A stretch of DNA of 64,000 nucleotides from DASYCK01 sp036500205 (GTDB lineage: Bacteria > Myxococcota_A > Polyangia > Fen-1088): NCBI GenBank assembly GCA_036500205.1, contig DASYCK010000009.1, forward strand, positions 4,417 to 68,416. Direction: 5' to 3'. The notes beneath the pieces are model-generated. The model was not told the origin of the DNA. It did no database searches and saw only the letters and a program-made list of their open reading frames with translations. Of the stretch, positions 27,319 through 36,812 are shown piece by piece. Made by a program: the position numbers and the translations under genes. The first letter of the stretch is position 1; the number at the start of each line of letters is the position of its first letter.

Positions 27319-27879
27319 TCACGGGATGGCCCTCAGCGCCGTCTCCAGGCCGTTGAGGCTTTCGAACGTGACGAAGTACGGGTACGTCGTCTGGCACGCA
27401 TAGAAGTCGTCGCCGTACGTGAGCGCGCCGGTCGCGCTCTCGACCGTCAGGTGGCGATCGTCGGCGTCGGCGCCGCAGCTCGTTCGGTCCGACACCGTCA
27501 CGGCGGTGATGGCGGCGTCGACGGTCGCCCATTGCGATGCCGTCAAGGTGACGGTCTCGGCGGAGGGGACGTAGCTCTCGGGCACGTCCGTCGTCCCCAG
27601 CATGCTGCAGGTGGATGACGACAGGCTCTGGTCGGTGACCGAGATCGTGTACGACCAGACCGCCGGATCGCAGGGCGCCCCCTGCGGAGGAACACCGCGG
27701 AATCCGCCCCCCGTCGACACGAAGGTCACTTTCGTGAGCGACGGGAAGACGATGCTGCTCCCGGCCTTGGTGTGGAAACCATCGGGCGAGGCGTCGGAGG
27801 AACCGCATCCCGTCAGGCCCGCGGCGAAAACGAAGGAGATGACAACGAACATCCGCATCTTGATTGAAGAGTTCACCAT
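27319..27879 (-). CDS. Small lipoprotein, unknown function
   Basis: Protein of about 186 residues with a lipoprotein signal ending AGLTGC, followed by GSSDAS. The mature part is Ser/Thr/Val-rich and carries four to five cysteines (CDPAVWSYT, SSTCSML, TSCGAD, ACQTTYPY), suggesting disulfide bonds. I recognise no family. No clear Shine-Dalgarno marks any start; ATGs at 27879, 27858 and 27852 all give a usable signal peptide. The gene converges on the PaaK-like gene with no spacer between the stop codons. Confidence 0.6.
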   Translation of the reverse strand: MVNSSIKMRMFVVISFVFAAGLTGCGSSDASPDGFHTKAGSSIVFPSLTKVTFVSTGGGFRGVPPQGAPCDPAVWSYTISVTDQSLSSSTCSMLGTTDVPESYVPSAETVTLTASQWATVDAAITAVTVSDRTSCGADADDRHLTVESATGALTYGDDFYACQTTYPYFVTFESLNGLETALRAIP

Positions 27880-28014
27880 GCAACAGACAGCAATGTCCAT
27901 GCCTCGGCAGGCCCGCCATCGCCGTGGCTGCGGCCTCGAAATGCTCGAAAAAACGTCACCGCTCCGGGGAGCCGAGACATCGATGTCGCGTTCGCGTCGG
28001 GATAGACTGAAGAC

Positions 28015-28437
28015 ATGGCGAAGCCACCGATCTACGACCGCCTTACGATCGAGCGATACGCGCAGAAGCTGCTCGCGCGCGCCCGGCTCGTCACGCTCTA
28101 CGGATTCATTGGTGGTGGCGTGCTCGGTGGCGGCATCGCGGCTGCCAGTGGGTTCGCCTTCCGGTTCGTCACGTCGGTGCGCCCCGTTCTCGAGGGGCTG
28201 TCGCTCGGCCTCAACACCGAGCAGGCCACCGATGCCGCAAACGGAATGGCGCTCGTGTGGGGCACCGCCGGCGGCCTCGCCTGCGGAATTGCCGGGGCGT
28301 TCCTAGGCGCCGGCGCCGCCGCGAGATACAGGCTGGCCGCTCAGCAGGCGCTCTGCCAGCTCGAGATCGAGCGCCACCTCTCCAGGCTCGCGGCGAGGGG
28401 AGCCGAGGAGCAGGAGCGCCCGCCAACGGCTGGCTGA
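28015..28437 (+). CDS. Small Gly-rich membrane protein, unknown function
   Basis: Protein of 140 residues with two hydrophobic, glycine-rich helices (about 28-50 and 80-106) and a charged C-terminus with Arg/Glu/Gln. The Gly-x-x-x-Gly-type spacing suggests packed helix pairs. I do not recognise the family. The N-terminal part IYDRLTIERYAQKLLARARL looks amphipathic and may lie on the membrane surface. It stands alone between a minus-strand lipoprotein gene and a PEGA protein gene. Confidence 0.55.
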   Translation: MAKPPIYDRLTIERYAQKLLARARLVTLYGFIGGGVLGGGIAAASGFAFRFVTSVRPVLEGLSLGLNTEQATDAANGMALVWGTAGGLACGIAGAFLGAGAAARYRLAAQQALCQLEIERHLSRLAARGAEEQERPPTAG

Positions 28438-28537
28438 CCGAGGGGAAGGATCGTGAATTGGCACCGAGCCGCATTTCGCACGCGTGCGGCCGGTGGATCA
28501 TCATGGTGCCACGCATGATAGAGTCTTCCGCTCGATC

Positions 28538-29611
28538 ATGTGGCGCGGTGGCGTTGGACGTCTGGCTCTCGGAATTTCGCTTCTGTCGGCGAGCGGTCTT
28601 GTTTCGGAGCTGGCTGGGACGGGCGCGTTCGCCGATGCGGCGGACTACGATTCGTTGATGAGCGACGCCATCGGGCAACGTCGCGCGGGTGACGATGCGG
28701 CAGCGTTGAGGCTGTTCCAGGAAGCTTACGGGCTGAACAAGACGCCAAAGGCGCTCACCCAGATCGCCTTGGCCGAACAGGCTCTCGGTCGTTGGAGCGC
28801 CGCGGACAAGCACCTGCGCCAGGCGCTGGAGTCGGGCGCCGATCCTTGGATCAAGAAGAATCGGCTCGTGATCGACAGGTCGCTCGACATCATCGCCACC
28901 CACGTGGGCCAGCTCGACCTGAGTGGAAAGCCAGCCGGTGCGGAAGTGCGCGTCGACGGGGAGCTGGTGGGAGCCCTGCCGCTGCCACACTCGATCACGG
29001 TGACCGCGGGCGGCGTGGCGATCGAGGTCAGCGCTCGCGGGTATCTGCCCATCGTCAGGTCGGCGACCATCAGCGCACACACTCTGACCCGCGAAATCTT
29101 CAACTTGCAATCGATGGCTCCGGTGGCGGACCCGGGGACCGTGCCTCAGTCCCCCTCTTCGTCGGGTTCGACCGACGCCGTTGCGGTTGGTGTGCCACGT
29201 TCCAAGGACGACGCAGGCGGCGTGGCAACTCCCCCCGCCGCGACCCAGCCATCCGGCGCCGGCTCGACGAGGCTGCCGCTGGTGCTGGCCGCCGGGGGAT
29301 TGTCGGTGGCGTCGCTCGCGTTCGGGATCGTCGAGCACCTATCGTGGCAGAACAAGGTGACCTCGTTTGGCTCGACCGACGGGTGTGGCACCACACTTCC
29401 GGACAAGGGAGTGCCGGGGTGCCAGGCGCTCTACGACGACGGTCAGCACGCCAAGATCCGGGCGTTCGTCGGCTATGGGCTGGCCGCGGCGTTCGCCGCC
29501 ACGGCCATCGTGCTGCATCTTACCGACCCGAGCAGGGACTCCGAACCTCCCCGGGTCGCCTGTGCGCCGGATTGGATGACCACCGGCGTGGGCTGCGCGT
29601 TCGCTTTTTGA
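28538..29611 (+). CDS. PEGA-domain membrane protein with TPR-like N-terminus
   Basis: Protein of 357 residues. A signal sequence (about 1-30, ending AFADA) is followed by a helical region DDAAALRLFQEAYGLNKTPKALTQIALAEQAL typical of tetratricopeptide repeats. A PEGA-type beta domain comes next, with DLSGKPAGAEVRVDGELVGALP and VEVSARGYLP-like spacing. After a Pro/Ser/Thr-rich linker there are two transmembrane helices (about 245-266 and 303-322) separated by a loop with two cysteines. This domain order is frequent in Myxococcota surface proteins; PEGA domains are thought to bind cell-wall polymers. An upstream ATG at 28484 would add 18 residues with no signal-like character. Confidence 0.75.
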   Translation: MWRGGVGRLALGISLLSASGLVSELAGTGAFADAADYDSLMSDAIGQRRAGDDAAALRLFQEAYGLNKTPKALTQIALAEQALGRWSAADKHLRQALESGADPWIKKNRLVIDRSLDIIATHVGQLDLSGKPAGAEVRVDGELVGALPLPHSITVTAGGVAIEVSARGYLPIVRSATISAHTLTREIFNLQSMAPVADPGTVPQSPSSSGSTDAVAVGVPRSKDDAGGVATPPAATQPSGAGSTRLPLVLAAGGLSVASLAFGIVEHLSWQNKVTSFGSTDGCGTTLPDKGVPGCQALYDDGQHAKIRAFVGYGLAAAFAATAIVLHLTDPSRDSEPPRVACAPDWMTTGVGCAFAF

Positions 29612-29835
29612 CGATGGCGTGAACACCGGCGGAGCGGCACGGGATTACGCCTGTGCTCCCTGCCAGCTGGCTCCCTGACCGGAAGGGCCACCCGCCATTC
29701 GTGACGTCACGTCACCGATGAAGTGCTTGGCGTGCCCTTTAACGGTGTCAAACGCCCGTGAGATAGTGCCCCTCGTTCGCGATCAGGTTCCAAGAACCAA
29801 TTGCTCGAAACAAGGCTCTTGCGTATCGGGGGGAA

Positions 29836-32571
29836 GTGGTGAATTCAAGCGCTCAATTCGTTCGTGTTCTGGTCTTGGTCTCCACCGCCGCTGTGATCGC
29901 GCCGGCATGTAAAGGCTTCGCGCCGGGCAGTCAGTCCGGCACGGGGGGCGGCGGGCGCGTCGACGCGGGGACCACGGGGACCGGAGGAACCGGCGGCCGC
30001 GCGACGGCGACGGGCGGGGCCGATGGCGGCGCGACGGCGACGGGCGGGAGCAGCGGCGGCGGTGCTTGCAGCGCCGGCGCCCAACAGTGCCGCGGATTGC
30101 AACCGCAAACCTGCGACGCGAACGGCAGCTGGCGCGACACGGGAACGGCCTGTCCCAACGCTTGCTCGGGCGGGGCCTGCAGCGGTTCGTGCACGCCGGG
30201 CGCCAAGCAATGCAACGGCCTGCAGCCTCAGACCTGCGACGCCACTGGTCAATGGCAGAACACGGGAGAGGTCTGCGCGAACGTCTGCGGCGCGGCCACG
30301 GGAACGTGCACCGGTGCCTGTACGCCAAATGCGACGAAATGCTCTGGCCTGCAGCCGCAAATCTGTGACGCCACCGGGACCTGGACGGACATGGGCAACA
30401 CGTGCCCCAACGCCTGTAGCGGCGGAACCTGTACCGGGACGTGCACATCCGGAGCCATGGGATGTAACGGTCTGCAACCGCAGCTCTGCGGAACGGACGG
30501 CTTGTGGCAGGAAGTCGGCACCGCGTGCCCGAATGTTTGCGCGGGCGGCGTCTGCGGCGGCGTCTGCTCGCCGACCGCGACCCGATGCAACGCCTTGCAA
30601 CCGCAGCTCTGCGATGCCACGGGACAGTGGCAAAACATGGGTGCCGCCTGCCCGAGCGTCTGCAACAGCGGAAGCTGCGCTGCCTGCTCGCCCCTGGCCA
30701 AGCAGTGCAACGGTCCCCGGCCCCAGACCTGCGATGCCTCGGGAGTCTGGCAAGACAACAGCGGTGGGGCGTGCGTGAATGTGTGCAGCGATGGCGCTTG
30801 CACAGGCACGTGCAAGTCCACGTCGACGCAATGCAACGGCCTTCAACCCCAGACCTGCGACGCCACCGGCAACTGGAAAGACAGCGGTGCCGCCTGCCCC
30901 AACGTGTGCAGCGGCGGCAGCTGCAGCGGCGTCTGCAAGCCGGACGCGAAGAAATGCAATGGCCTTCAACCCCAGACCTGCGACGGCACCGGGTCGTGGA
31001 AGGACTCCGGCTCGGCCTGCATGTTCGTCTGCGCCGCGGCCACCGGCGCGTGCACCGGCGCCTGCACGCCGGGCGCGAAGAAGTGCAACGGCCTTCAACC
31101 GCAGACCTGCGACACGAACGGTGTCTGGCAGAGCAGCGGCTCGGCCTGCGCGAACGTTTGTGACAACGCCAGCGGAACGTGCACGGGGAGTTGCATGCCA
31201 GGAGCCAAGAAGTGCAGCGGCACCCAGCCCCAGCTGTGCGATTCCAGCGGAGCGTGGCAGAACGCCGGTTCCGCGTGCGGCGCCTGTAACACGTGCACGA
31301 TGGCGACGGGCACCTGTTCGCCCACCAGCGGCGGCACGTGCGACGACGGCAACGCCTGCACGACGGGGGAGACCTGCACCGCGGGCGTCTGCGGCGGCGG
31401 CGTGGCCGCCACCTGCCCAGGGACGGATCAGTGCCATACGGTCGGCGCGTGCGTGGCCGCCACGGGATGTCCGGCGCCGGTCGCGAAGACCTCCGGATCG
31501 TGCAGCACCGGCAGCATGTGCAAGACCGGGGAGACCTGCTCGGCGGGCGTCTGTGGCGGCGGCACGACGGTGACGTGTTCCGCGCCCGACTCGTGCCACA
31601 CCGTGGGCGCCTGCGTGGCAGCCTCGGGATGCCCCGCTGCCGTCGCGAAGACCTGCGCGGCCGGCACCACGTGCAGCGGCGGCACGTGCGTGTGCTCCGC
31701 GACCTCGTGCTCCGGCGGGTGCTGCAACGGCAACAGCTGTGTCGCCGCTGCCAGCGAGACCGCGACCATGTGCGGGGGCGGCGCCAACGGCGCGTGCAAG
31801 GCGTGCTCGGGGATGGCCTGCGTCAACGGCGCGTGCGCCGGCAACTGCACACCCAGCACGTCGTGCGACGACATGAATGAATGCACCAATCCGGACACCT
31901 GCAACAGCAGCGGAACGTGCGTTGGGACGGCCAAGGCCACGAACAGCGTCTGCACCAGCAGCCTGTACGGCCTATGTCAGAGCACAGGCTGCAAGTGCTA
32001 CCAGGGCGTGGCCGCGGTCGCTTGCACATCGGGCCCCAGCTGCCTGAACTGGGGCTTCGAATCGGGGACGACGGAGGGCTGGAAGGGGGACCCGGCGGGT
32101 AGCGCCGGCATCACCAACATCACCGTGAGCTCGAGCCAAGCGCATACCGGAAGCCGCTCCCTGGCCATATCGCTGTCCATCGGCTCCTTCTCGACCAGCC
32201 AGGCTCGAGGGATAACGGTCGTCGTTCCGCTGTGCGCCTCCAGCGGCACCATCAACCTCGCCGGGTACTCATTCACCGCGTGGGTGTCCTTCTCGTTGAC
32301 GGGTGGCTCCTTTCCGTCGAACGCCGCGAATCTCATCCAGGAGTTCACCGCTTCCACCGACACCAGCACACGGGGTACCGCGACCAACCCGATCGCCATC
32401 GGCAACAGCAACCTCGTTCCTGCCTGGAAGATCTTCGGAGGGGCCATCAACCAGGCCAGCACGGCGAACTCGCTGGGTGAGGTCTACGTCGAGTTCCCCC
32501 TCGCCGATCCGAACAGCGAGGGCTTCTCGGGCACCATGTACCTCGACGACATCCAGATCACGCCGCCCTGA
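29836..32571 (+). CDS. Large Cys-rich repeat lipoprotein with C-terminal carbohydrate-binding-like domain
   Basis: Protein of 911 residues. The signal peptide ends IAPAC and a Gly/Thr linker extends to about residue 76. Ten tandem repeats of about 41-43 residues follow (about 77-485), each with the pattern C-x5-C-x-G-x-Q-P-Q-x-C-x4-G-x-W and three further cysteines. After them are two copies of a CTTGETCTAGVCGG-like unit, further Cys-rich stretches, and a C-terminal jelly-roll-like domain (about 735-911) starting NWGFESGTTEGWKG and ending YLDDIQITPP. This ending is typical of carbohydrate-binding modules. Disulfide-rich repeats of this kind are common in myxobacterial surface proteins. Start is GTG at 29836 or the adjacent GTG, after GGGGGGAA. 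Confidence 0.8.
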   Translation: MVNSSAQFVRVLVLVSTAAVIAPACKGFAPGSQSGTGGGGRVDAGTTGTGGTGGRATATGGADGGATATGGSSGGGACSAGAQQCRGLQPQTCDANGSWRDTGTACPNACSGGACSGSCTPGAKQCNGLQPQTCDATGQWQNTGEVCANVCGAATGTCTGACTPNATKCSGLQPQICDATGTWTDMGNTCPNACSGGTCTGTCTSGAMGCNGLQPQLCGTDGLWQEVGTACPNVCAGGVCGGVCSPTATRCNALQPQLCDATGQWQNMGAACPSVCNSGSCAACSPLAKQCNGPRPQTCDASGVWQDNSGGACVNVCSDGACTGTCKSTSTQCNGLQPQTCDATGNWKDSGAACPNVCSGGSCSGVCKPDAKKCNGLQPQTCDGTGSWKDSGSACMFVCAAATGACTGACTPGAKKCNGLQPQTCDTNGVWQSSGSACANVCDNASGTCTGSCMPGAKKCSGTQPQLCDSSGAWQNAGSACGACNTCTMATGTCSPTSGGTCDDGNACTTGETCTAGVCGGGVAATCPGTDQCHTVGACVAATGCPAPVAKTSGSCSTGSMCKTGETCSAGVCGGGTTVTCSAPDSCHTVGACVAASGCPAAVAKTCAAGTTCSGGTCVCSATSCSGGCCNGNSCVAAASETATMCGGGANGACKACSGMACVNGACAGNCTPSTSCDDMNECTNPDTCNSSGTCVGTAKATNSVCTSSLYGLCQSTGCKCYQGVAAVACTSGPSCLNWGFESGTTEGWKGDPAGSAGITNITVSSSQAHTGSRSLAISLSIGSFSTSQARGITVVVPLCASSGTINLAGYSFTAWVSFSLTGGSFPSNAANLIQEFTASTDTSTRGTATNPIAIGNSNLVPAWKIFGGAINQASTANSLGEVYVEFPLADPNSEGFSGTMYLDDIQITPP
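30064..31290 (+). repeat. Tandem array of ten ~126-bp coding repeats
   Basis: Ten head-to-tail units encode the Cys-rich repeats of the lipoprotein above, for example CNGLQPQTCDATG in units 2 and 7. Conserved stretches such as the one encoding GLQPQTCD are nearly identical at DNA level across units 1, 2, 7, 8 and 9, suggesting recent duplication or gene conversion. Repeat number could differ among strains or be collapsed by assembly. Confidence 0.85.
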
Positions 32572-32844
32572 GGGGCATCTGGGTGCCCTCGCAGGTGGTG
32601 CCGCTGACGCCTTTTACGATGTTGCTGCTCGGCCTTCATCCCTTTGAGCATGCTTGCCACGCCGGAGCCCGAGCCGGTCAGGTCCGGCGCGACCGCTGCG
32701 CCGTGGCAGATCGACGCCGAGCAGCCGTAAAAGTCTCTTCGTCGCCGCGCTGCCCCACGGAGCGTACAGAAATCGCCCGCGACATGAAGTGCCTTTCGAC
32801 GCGTCGATACGGACGAATCACCTTGGCGGTATCCTTGCCCGCGT

Positions 32845-35592
32845 ATGTGGTCGCTGGCGCCGCCGGTCCTTCCCCTCGCGATGGCGCTCCTCGCGCTCGA
32901 TCCGGTAGTGCTCACACCGTCCGGGCCGACCGACGGCGGCTCCCCGACGGTCGTCAGTCTGCCTCGGTTGCGCCCGCTGTGGTCCGGGCCGGGGCTGGCG
33001 CAAGTTTCCTCGCCGAACGCGCGAACGGTGGTGCGCGGCGGGACGGTCCTCGCCTGGGCCTACGATACGCCGACCGCCCTGGTCGGGCTCGATCTCCGCA
33101 CCGGGCACCAGCGCTGGCGGATGCCAATGCCCAATGAATACGCGCCGACGGTCGTCCTGGCAGGCGACGTCGCTCTCCTGGGGCGTTCGATCGGGGTGAC
33201 GGCCATCGATCTCGCCACCGGGCAGCAGCGCTGGACCAGGCGTTTGTGCGGCTTTCAGGCTGACCTTCACGTGGTCGCCGATGCGCGGATCGCGATCGGC
33301 ATGTGCCGGGCGCCCGATCCACCCCCGATCCAGACGGGCGGCGCGCGGCTCATCTGGACGAAGAACATGGCGGTCGCCATCGATCTTCGCACCGGCCGCG
33401 AGCAGTGGCGGCTTCCGACGGGCTGGCCCAGCGATGCGATCGCCGCCGTGGGCAACGCCCTGTATCTGGCCACCGACACCAACGAGCTCCGCCAGAAATC
33501 GGTGACCGTCTCCGTGATCGACCCTCCCTCGGGAAAGACCTTGCGCAGCTTTCCGCTCCCGTCTGTTCCTCGGCGCATCCAGGTGTTCCCCGCCGATCCC
33601 ACGCGGGCGCTGTTCGTGGGGGAGGACATCGTGGCCGTTCGTCTCGTCGACGGGCACCTGCTCTGGCAGCGGGCCACCTCCCCTCGCCCGGCGCCGCCGT
33701 ATCAGGCGATTCCCCGGCCAGACTTGGACGGCGGACGGTTGTTCGTCCACCGCGCGGACGAGGTGCTGGAGCTCGACCTTCAGTCGGGCGGCGAGCTCTC
33801 GGCCTTCAGAATGCCCCCCGACGCCCCTCCGTCTGGACGGCAAACCGTTGTTGCCGCCCCAGCGGGTGGCCTGCTGGTGATCACGGATCGCGAACAGGAC
33901 CTCGCGCGCGCGCTGTCCTTCGCGAAACCGACGGCCACACCGACGGTGGCCGTGTTGCCCGCCCGCTACGAAAACCTGCTGGCGGTCGAGGCGGGGGTCG
34001 CCATCGTCAGACAGTCCGGCGGCATCGAGGCGTTCTCGATCTTCGACACCGTCGCGTCCGAAGAGAAAGGGCTGGATGTGCCCGCGCGCGTGCGGGCCGT
34101 TCTGGCGCGCCACGGTCCGCACTTTGACTGGCCCTTCGCTCGAACGGACCAGCAGAAGGCTGCGCTGGCCGAGCTCAGATCGGTCTCCGGTTACGAGGCC
34201 ACGCTCGGGGCCATCGCCAGCGACGTCACCTCGCCCCTCCATGCCGCGTCCGTCGACGCCGTGGCGCTCACGCGCATCCCGGGTGCCTCCTCGATCCTGC
34301 TGGCCGAGGTCCTGCGACCGCTCCAGTTTCCGACGCTGCCGAAGGTCGGCACCGGGGACCACAGTCGAGAGCGAGGCTACGACGGCAATGCCGTGCTCCG
34401 CCGCGAGGCTCTCGTCACCGCGCTGGCCGACCTGGATGACCCCAAGGTGGCCGACGCGCTGACGCCGTTGCTGTTCGATGCCGAGTCCCCCACCGGCCTG
34501 GGCCGCCGCGACTGGGAAATCTGGGGACCCTGGGTGGAGAGCGGCTATGGCAAGAAGCGCTGGGCCCACAGTCCCCACGGCCAGGAAAGCGCATTTTCCG
34601 ACTGCTTGCAGACGCCCGCGGGACGGCCGGAGGCGCACGCGGCGATCTACCGGCTGCTGGCGCGCCTGGGCCGCCCGCGCGACCTGGCGGCGCTGCGGCG
34701 CTTCGACGCGGACAACGGCGTCGCCGCGGGCTGGTCGCGGGTCTGCGATCGCGACGATGCGACCACGGAGCCCTACAGCGATCGCACGGGACGCTCGTTC
34801 GGTTTGGGCCTGTGCGCGGGGTGGGACGCCGGCAGGTACCGGCTGAGCCAGGCCGAGGCGCTCTGGTTGAGACGGCGGCTTCCGAATGGCGCGCTCGGTC
34901 CGCCCGCCTGGGCCCTCGATCCGGGCGGCGGCGGCGACCTGGACCGGCGGACGCCGACGGAGGTGCGCCTAGTTCCCGGCGATCGGATCGAGGTCGCGGC
35001 GCTCGCCAGGATGCACCAGAAGATGGAGAGCTGGAGCTCGACGCTGGAGCCACCGGTCGTCTTCGCGGATCGCGACCACGACGGTCTGACCGATCTGACG
35101 GAGGCCGCCTTCGGAACCGACCCGGACAAGGCGGACACCGACGGCGACGGCGTGCCGGACGGTCGCGATCCGGCGCCTCTGGCACGGCCCTCGGTCACCG
35201 ATGCCGCGCGCGTGCACGACGAGGTGGTGCGCTTCTGGACCACGTTCCGGAGCGGCGGTCCCGTGACGGTGTACGCCGATCGGGGCTCGTGGGGCGGTGG
35301 GGGCGGAACAGCCAACGCCGGGATCGTCCTGCACAGACCGCTGGCGCCGATCGACGCCACCTGCAGCCCCTTCGAGTTCTGCCAGGGCGCCGATCGCGCG
35401 GACACCAAGGGCCCGCGGCAATGCGAGGCGCTGCTGGCGATCGAGGGGATCGCCGTGCACGGCGACGAGGCGGAAGCCACCGCGTCCTGGCCCTCACAGA
35501 ACCAACGCAACCACCGCATCGAGCACAAATTGAGGCTGCGCAGAGTCGATGGTGCGTGGCGGGTGACCGGCGATCGCGGCCCGGTGTTCTAG
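32845..35592 (+). CDS. PQQ-type beta-propeller protein with thrombospondin-type-3-like calcium repeats
   Basis: Protein of 915 residues with a short signal-like N-terminus. The first half repeats the PQQ-propeller phrase: VGLDLRTGHQRWRMP, TAIDLATGQQRWTRR, VAIDLRTGREQWRLP and VRLVDGHLLWQR, each with Asp, Gly and Trp at the usual positions. A helical, HEAT-like middle part (about 450-600) is followed by DRDHDGLTDLTEAAFGTDP and ADTDGDGVPDGRDPAP. These are acidic loops like those of thrombospondin type 3 repeats that bind calcium. No catalytic site is recognisable, so a scaffold or surface-sensing role is likely. It converges with and overlaps the next gene by four bases. Confidence 0.72.
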   Translation: MWSLAPPVLPLAMALLALDPVVLTPSGPTDGGSPTVVSLPRLRPLWSGPGLAQVSSPNARTVVRGGTVLAWAYDTPTALVGLDLRTGHQRWRMPMPNEYAPTVVLAGDVALLGRSIGVTAIDLATGQQRWTRRLCGFQADLHVVADARIAIGMCRAPDPPPIQTGGARLIWTKNMAVAIDLRTGREQWRLPTGWPSDAIAAVGNALYLATDTNELRQKSVTVSVIDPPSGKTLRSFPLPSVPRRIQVFPADPTRALFVGEDIVAVRLVDGHLLWQRATSPRPAPPYQAIPRPDLDGGRLFVHRADEVLELDLQSGGELSAFRMPPDAPPSGRQTVVAAPAGGLLVITDREQDLARALSFAKPTATPTVAVLPARYENLLAVEAGVAIVRQSGGIEAFSIFDTVASEEKGLDVPARVRAVLARHGPHFDWPFARTDQQKAALAELRSVSGYEATLGAIASDVTSPLHAASVDAVALTRIPGASSILLAEVLRPLQFPTLPKVGTGDHSRERGYDGNAVLRREALVTALADLDDPKVADALTPLLFDAESPTGLGRRDWEIWGPWVESGYGKKRWAHSPHGQESAFSDCLQTPAGRPEAHAAIYRLLARLGRPRDLAALRRFDADNGVAAGWSRVCDRDDATTEPYSDRTGRSFGLGLCAGWDAGRYRLSQAEALWLRRRLPNGALGPPAWALDPGGGGDLDRRTPTEVRLVPGDRIEVAALARMHQKMESWSSTLEPPVVFADRDHDGLTDLTEAAFGTDPDKADTDGDGVPDGRDPAPLARPSVTDAARVHDEVVRFWTTFRSGGPVTVYADRGSWGGGGGTANAGIVLHRPLAPIDATCSPFEFCQGADRADTKGPRQCEALLAIEGIAVHGDEAEATASWPSQNQRNHRIEHKLRLRRVDGAWRVTGDRGPVF

Positions 35593-36083
35593 CAGTTCAC
35601 CCTGCCTGGCAAGCTGATCCGGCGCGGGGACTCGAGGCGCGCGCAGGCCCGAAGCTCGAGCTCGAGCTTGCAGACCACGCCGTCGGGCGGAGCAACGCCG
35701 CTGCAGGTCATCCGGGGGACGTAGCAATGGCCCCCCTCGACCGTGACCTGACCTCGCAGCGGAAAGGCGTAAGGGCTCGCGGTGTCCTGGGCCTTGGCGA
35801 GCAACGCGTAGGTGCCGGGCGGGACCTCGATCAACGTCGCCTCCTCGGCGATGGCGTAGGCGGGGAGAGAACACATCCCTTGGGTCTCATGCACGGGGCC
35901 GTCGACGTGCATCACCTCCAGCTCGTACCCCCGCTTCGCGAGGGCACGCACCTCCACGCGGGCGATCGCCGGACCTTCACCGCCGCGCACACCGCAAGCG
36001 TAGATGATCGGCTGCGGATGGCTGTGCCCAAACAGCGTGAAGGCCGTGAGGGCCGTGAGGGCACGGAACAGCGGCACCGACAT
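35589..36083 (-). CDS. Secreted protein, unknown function
   Basis: Protein of 164 residues with a hydrophobic N-terminus (ALTALTAFTLFGHS) likely to be a signal peptide. Cysteines at YACG, GMCSLP, HCYVP, MTCSG, VVCKLE and RACARL suggest a disulfide-bonded extracytoplasmic domain. IEVPPGTYALLAKAQDT and the beta-rich flanks recall a small carboxypeptidase-regulatory-like sandwich, but I do not claim a family. The ATG has a G-run just upstream. Its end overlaps the convergent propeller gene by four bases. Confidence 0.55.
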   Translation of the reverse strand: MSVPLFRALTALTAFTLFGHSHPQPIIYACGVRGGEGPAIARVEVRALAKRGYELEVMHVDGPVHETQGMCSLPAYAIAEEATLIEVPPGTYALLAKAQDTASPYAFPLRGQVTVEGGHCYVPRMTCSGVAPPDGVVCKLELELRACARLESPRRISLPGRVNC

Positions 36084-36171
36084 CCCCCCATGGTATCGCC
36101 CGCCGACACGCGTGGCGACCGCCCGGTTGAACGCCCCGGGACCTCGAAATACACGCCCCGGCCGACCCCGG

Positions 36172-36735
36172 TCAGGTGACGGGCGACTCCGTTCCTTTGG
36201 GACGGCGCGGGCGAAAGCGCGTGTGGCCCCCTTCCTCGTATTTCTCGAGGCCCATGCTCCAGGGAGACTTCGCGTCCTCGGGCCGTGCAGAAAAATTGCT
36301 CAACTGCTGAAGTCCCTGCGGCGAGGCGCACCGTCCGATCTGGTTGAAGATCCCCGTGGTATCGGCGTGCATCGTCTTGCCCGCGTACCAGAGGCGGCTC
36401 AGGTGAACGAGGTTCTCGTGGGCATCGCCCCGAAAGTCCTCGAGGCAATACGCCGTCAATCCATCCTCGAGGTGCTTCGGATCCTTGTCGACCAACGCCC
36501 ATTCGGCGCACCGGTCACCCAGCTGCAGCAGCGGCAACCAGTACTCCTCGGGAATCTGCTCGCGGACCTGCTGTCGCAACGCCGGCTCGGCGTGGCGATA
36601 CGCCCGCGCAATCGCGCTGAATCCATCGTCCAGAGGCGACGGAACCTGGGGCGGCAGGCCTGCTTTCGCGGCCTCCAGCAGATCCACCAGGACAAAGAAG
36701 CCATCACCCGCGAGATCCACCTTACCTGCTGTCAT
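36172..36735 (-). CDS. Hypothetical cytoplasmic protein
   Basis: Protein of 187 residues without signal peptide or membrane helices. It is rich in Leu, Ala and acidic residues and probably mostly helical (FSAIARAYRHAEPALRQQVREQ, HLEDGLTAYCLEDF). I recognise no family or motif. The start is well supported: AAAGGAG lies seven bases before the ATG at 36735, and an upstream TTG adds only two residues. It sits in a minus-strand group with a secreted protein and a lactonase-like protein, but gaps of about 80 bases leave operon structure open. Confidence 0.6.
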   Translation of the reverse strand: MTAGKVDLAGDGFFVLVDLLEAAKAGLPPQVPSPLDDGFSAIARAYRHAEPALRQQVREQIPEEYWLPLLQLGDRCAEWALVDKDPKHLEDGLTAYCLEDFRGDAHENLVHLSRLWYAGKTMHADTTGIFNQIGRCASPQGLQQLSNFSARPEDAKSPWSMGLEKYEEGGHTRFRPRRPKGTESPVT

Positions 36736-36812
36736 CGGCAAACTCCTTTCGACATCGGTCCGGACCCCAGCGCGTGAGGTTACCCGAAATCAGAACCTCA
36801 TGGTTTCTGGAA

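Noticed and set aside
29845..31599. Long antisense frame opposite the Cys-rich repeat protein
   Set aside because: Its Ala/Arg/Gly repetition mirrors the sense repeats and shows no start site or fold; the sense strand carries signal peptide and repeat logic.
32824..32839. Perfect TGGC-N7-TTGC element before the PQQ-propeller gene
   Set aside because: Its GC pair is only eight bases before the ATG, so transcription would begin inside the gene. A couple of such matches are expected by chance in 64 kb at this GC content.
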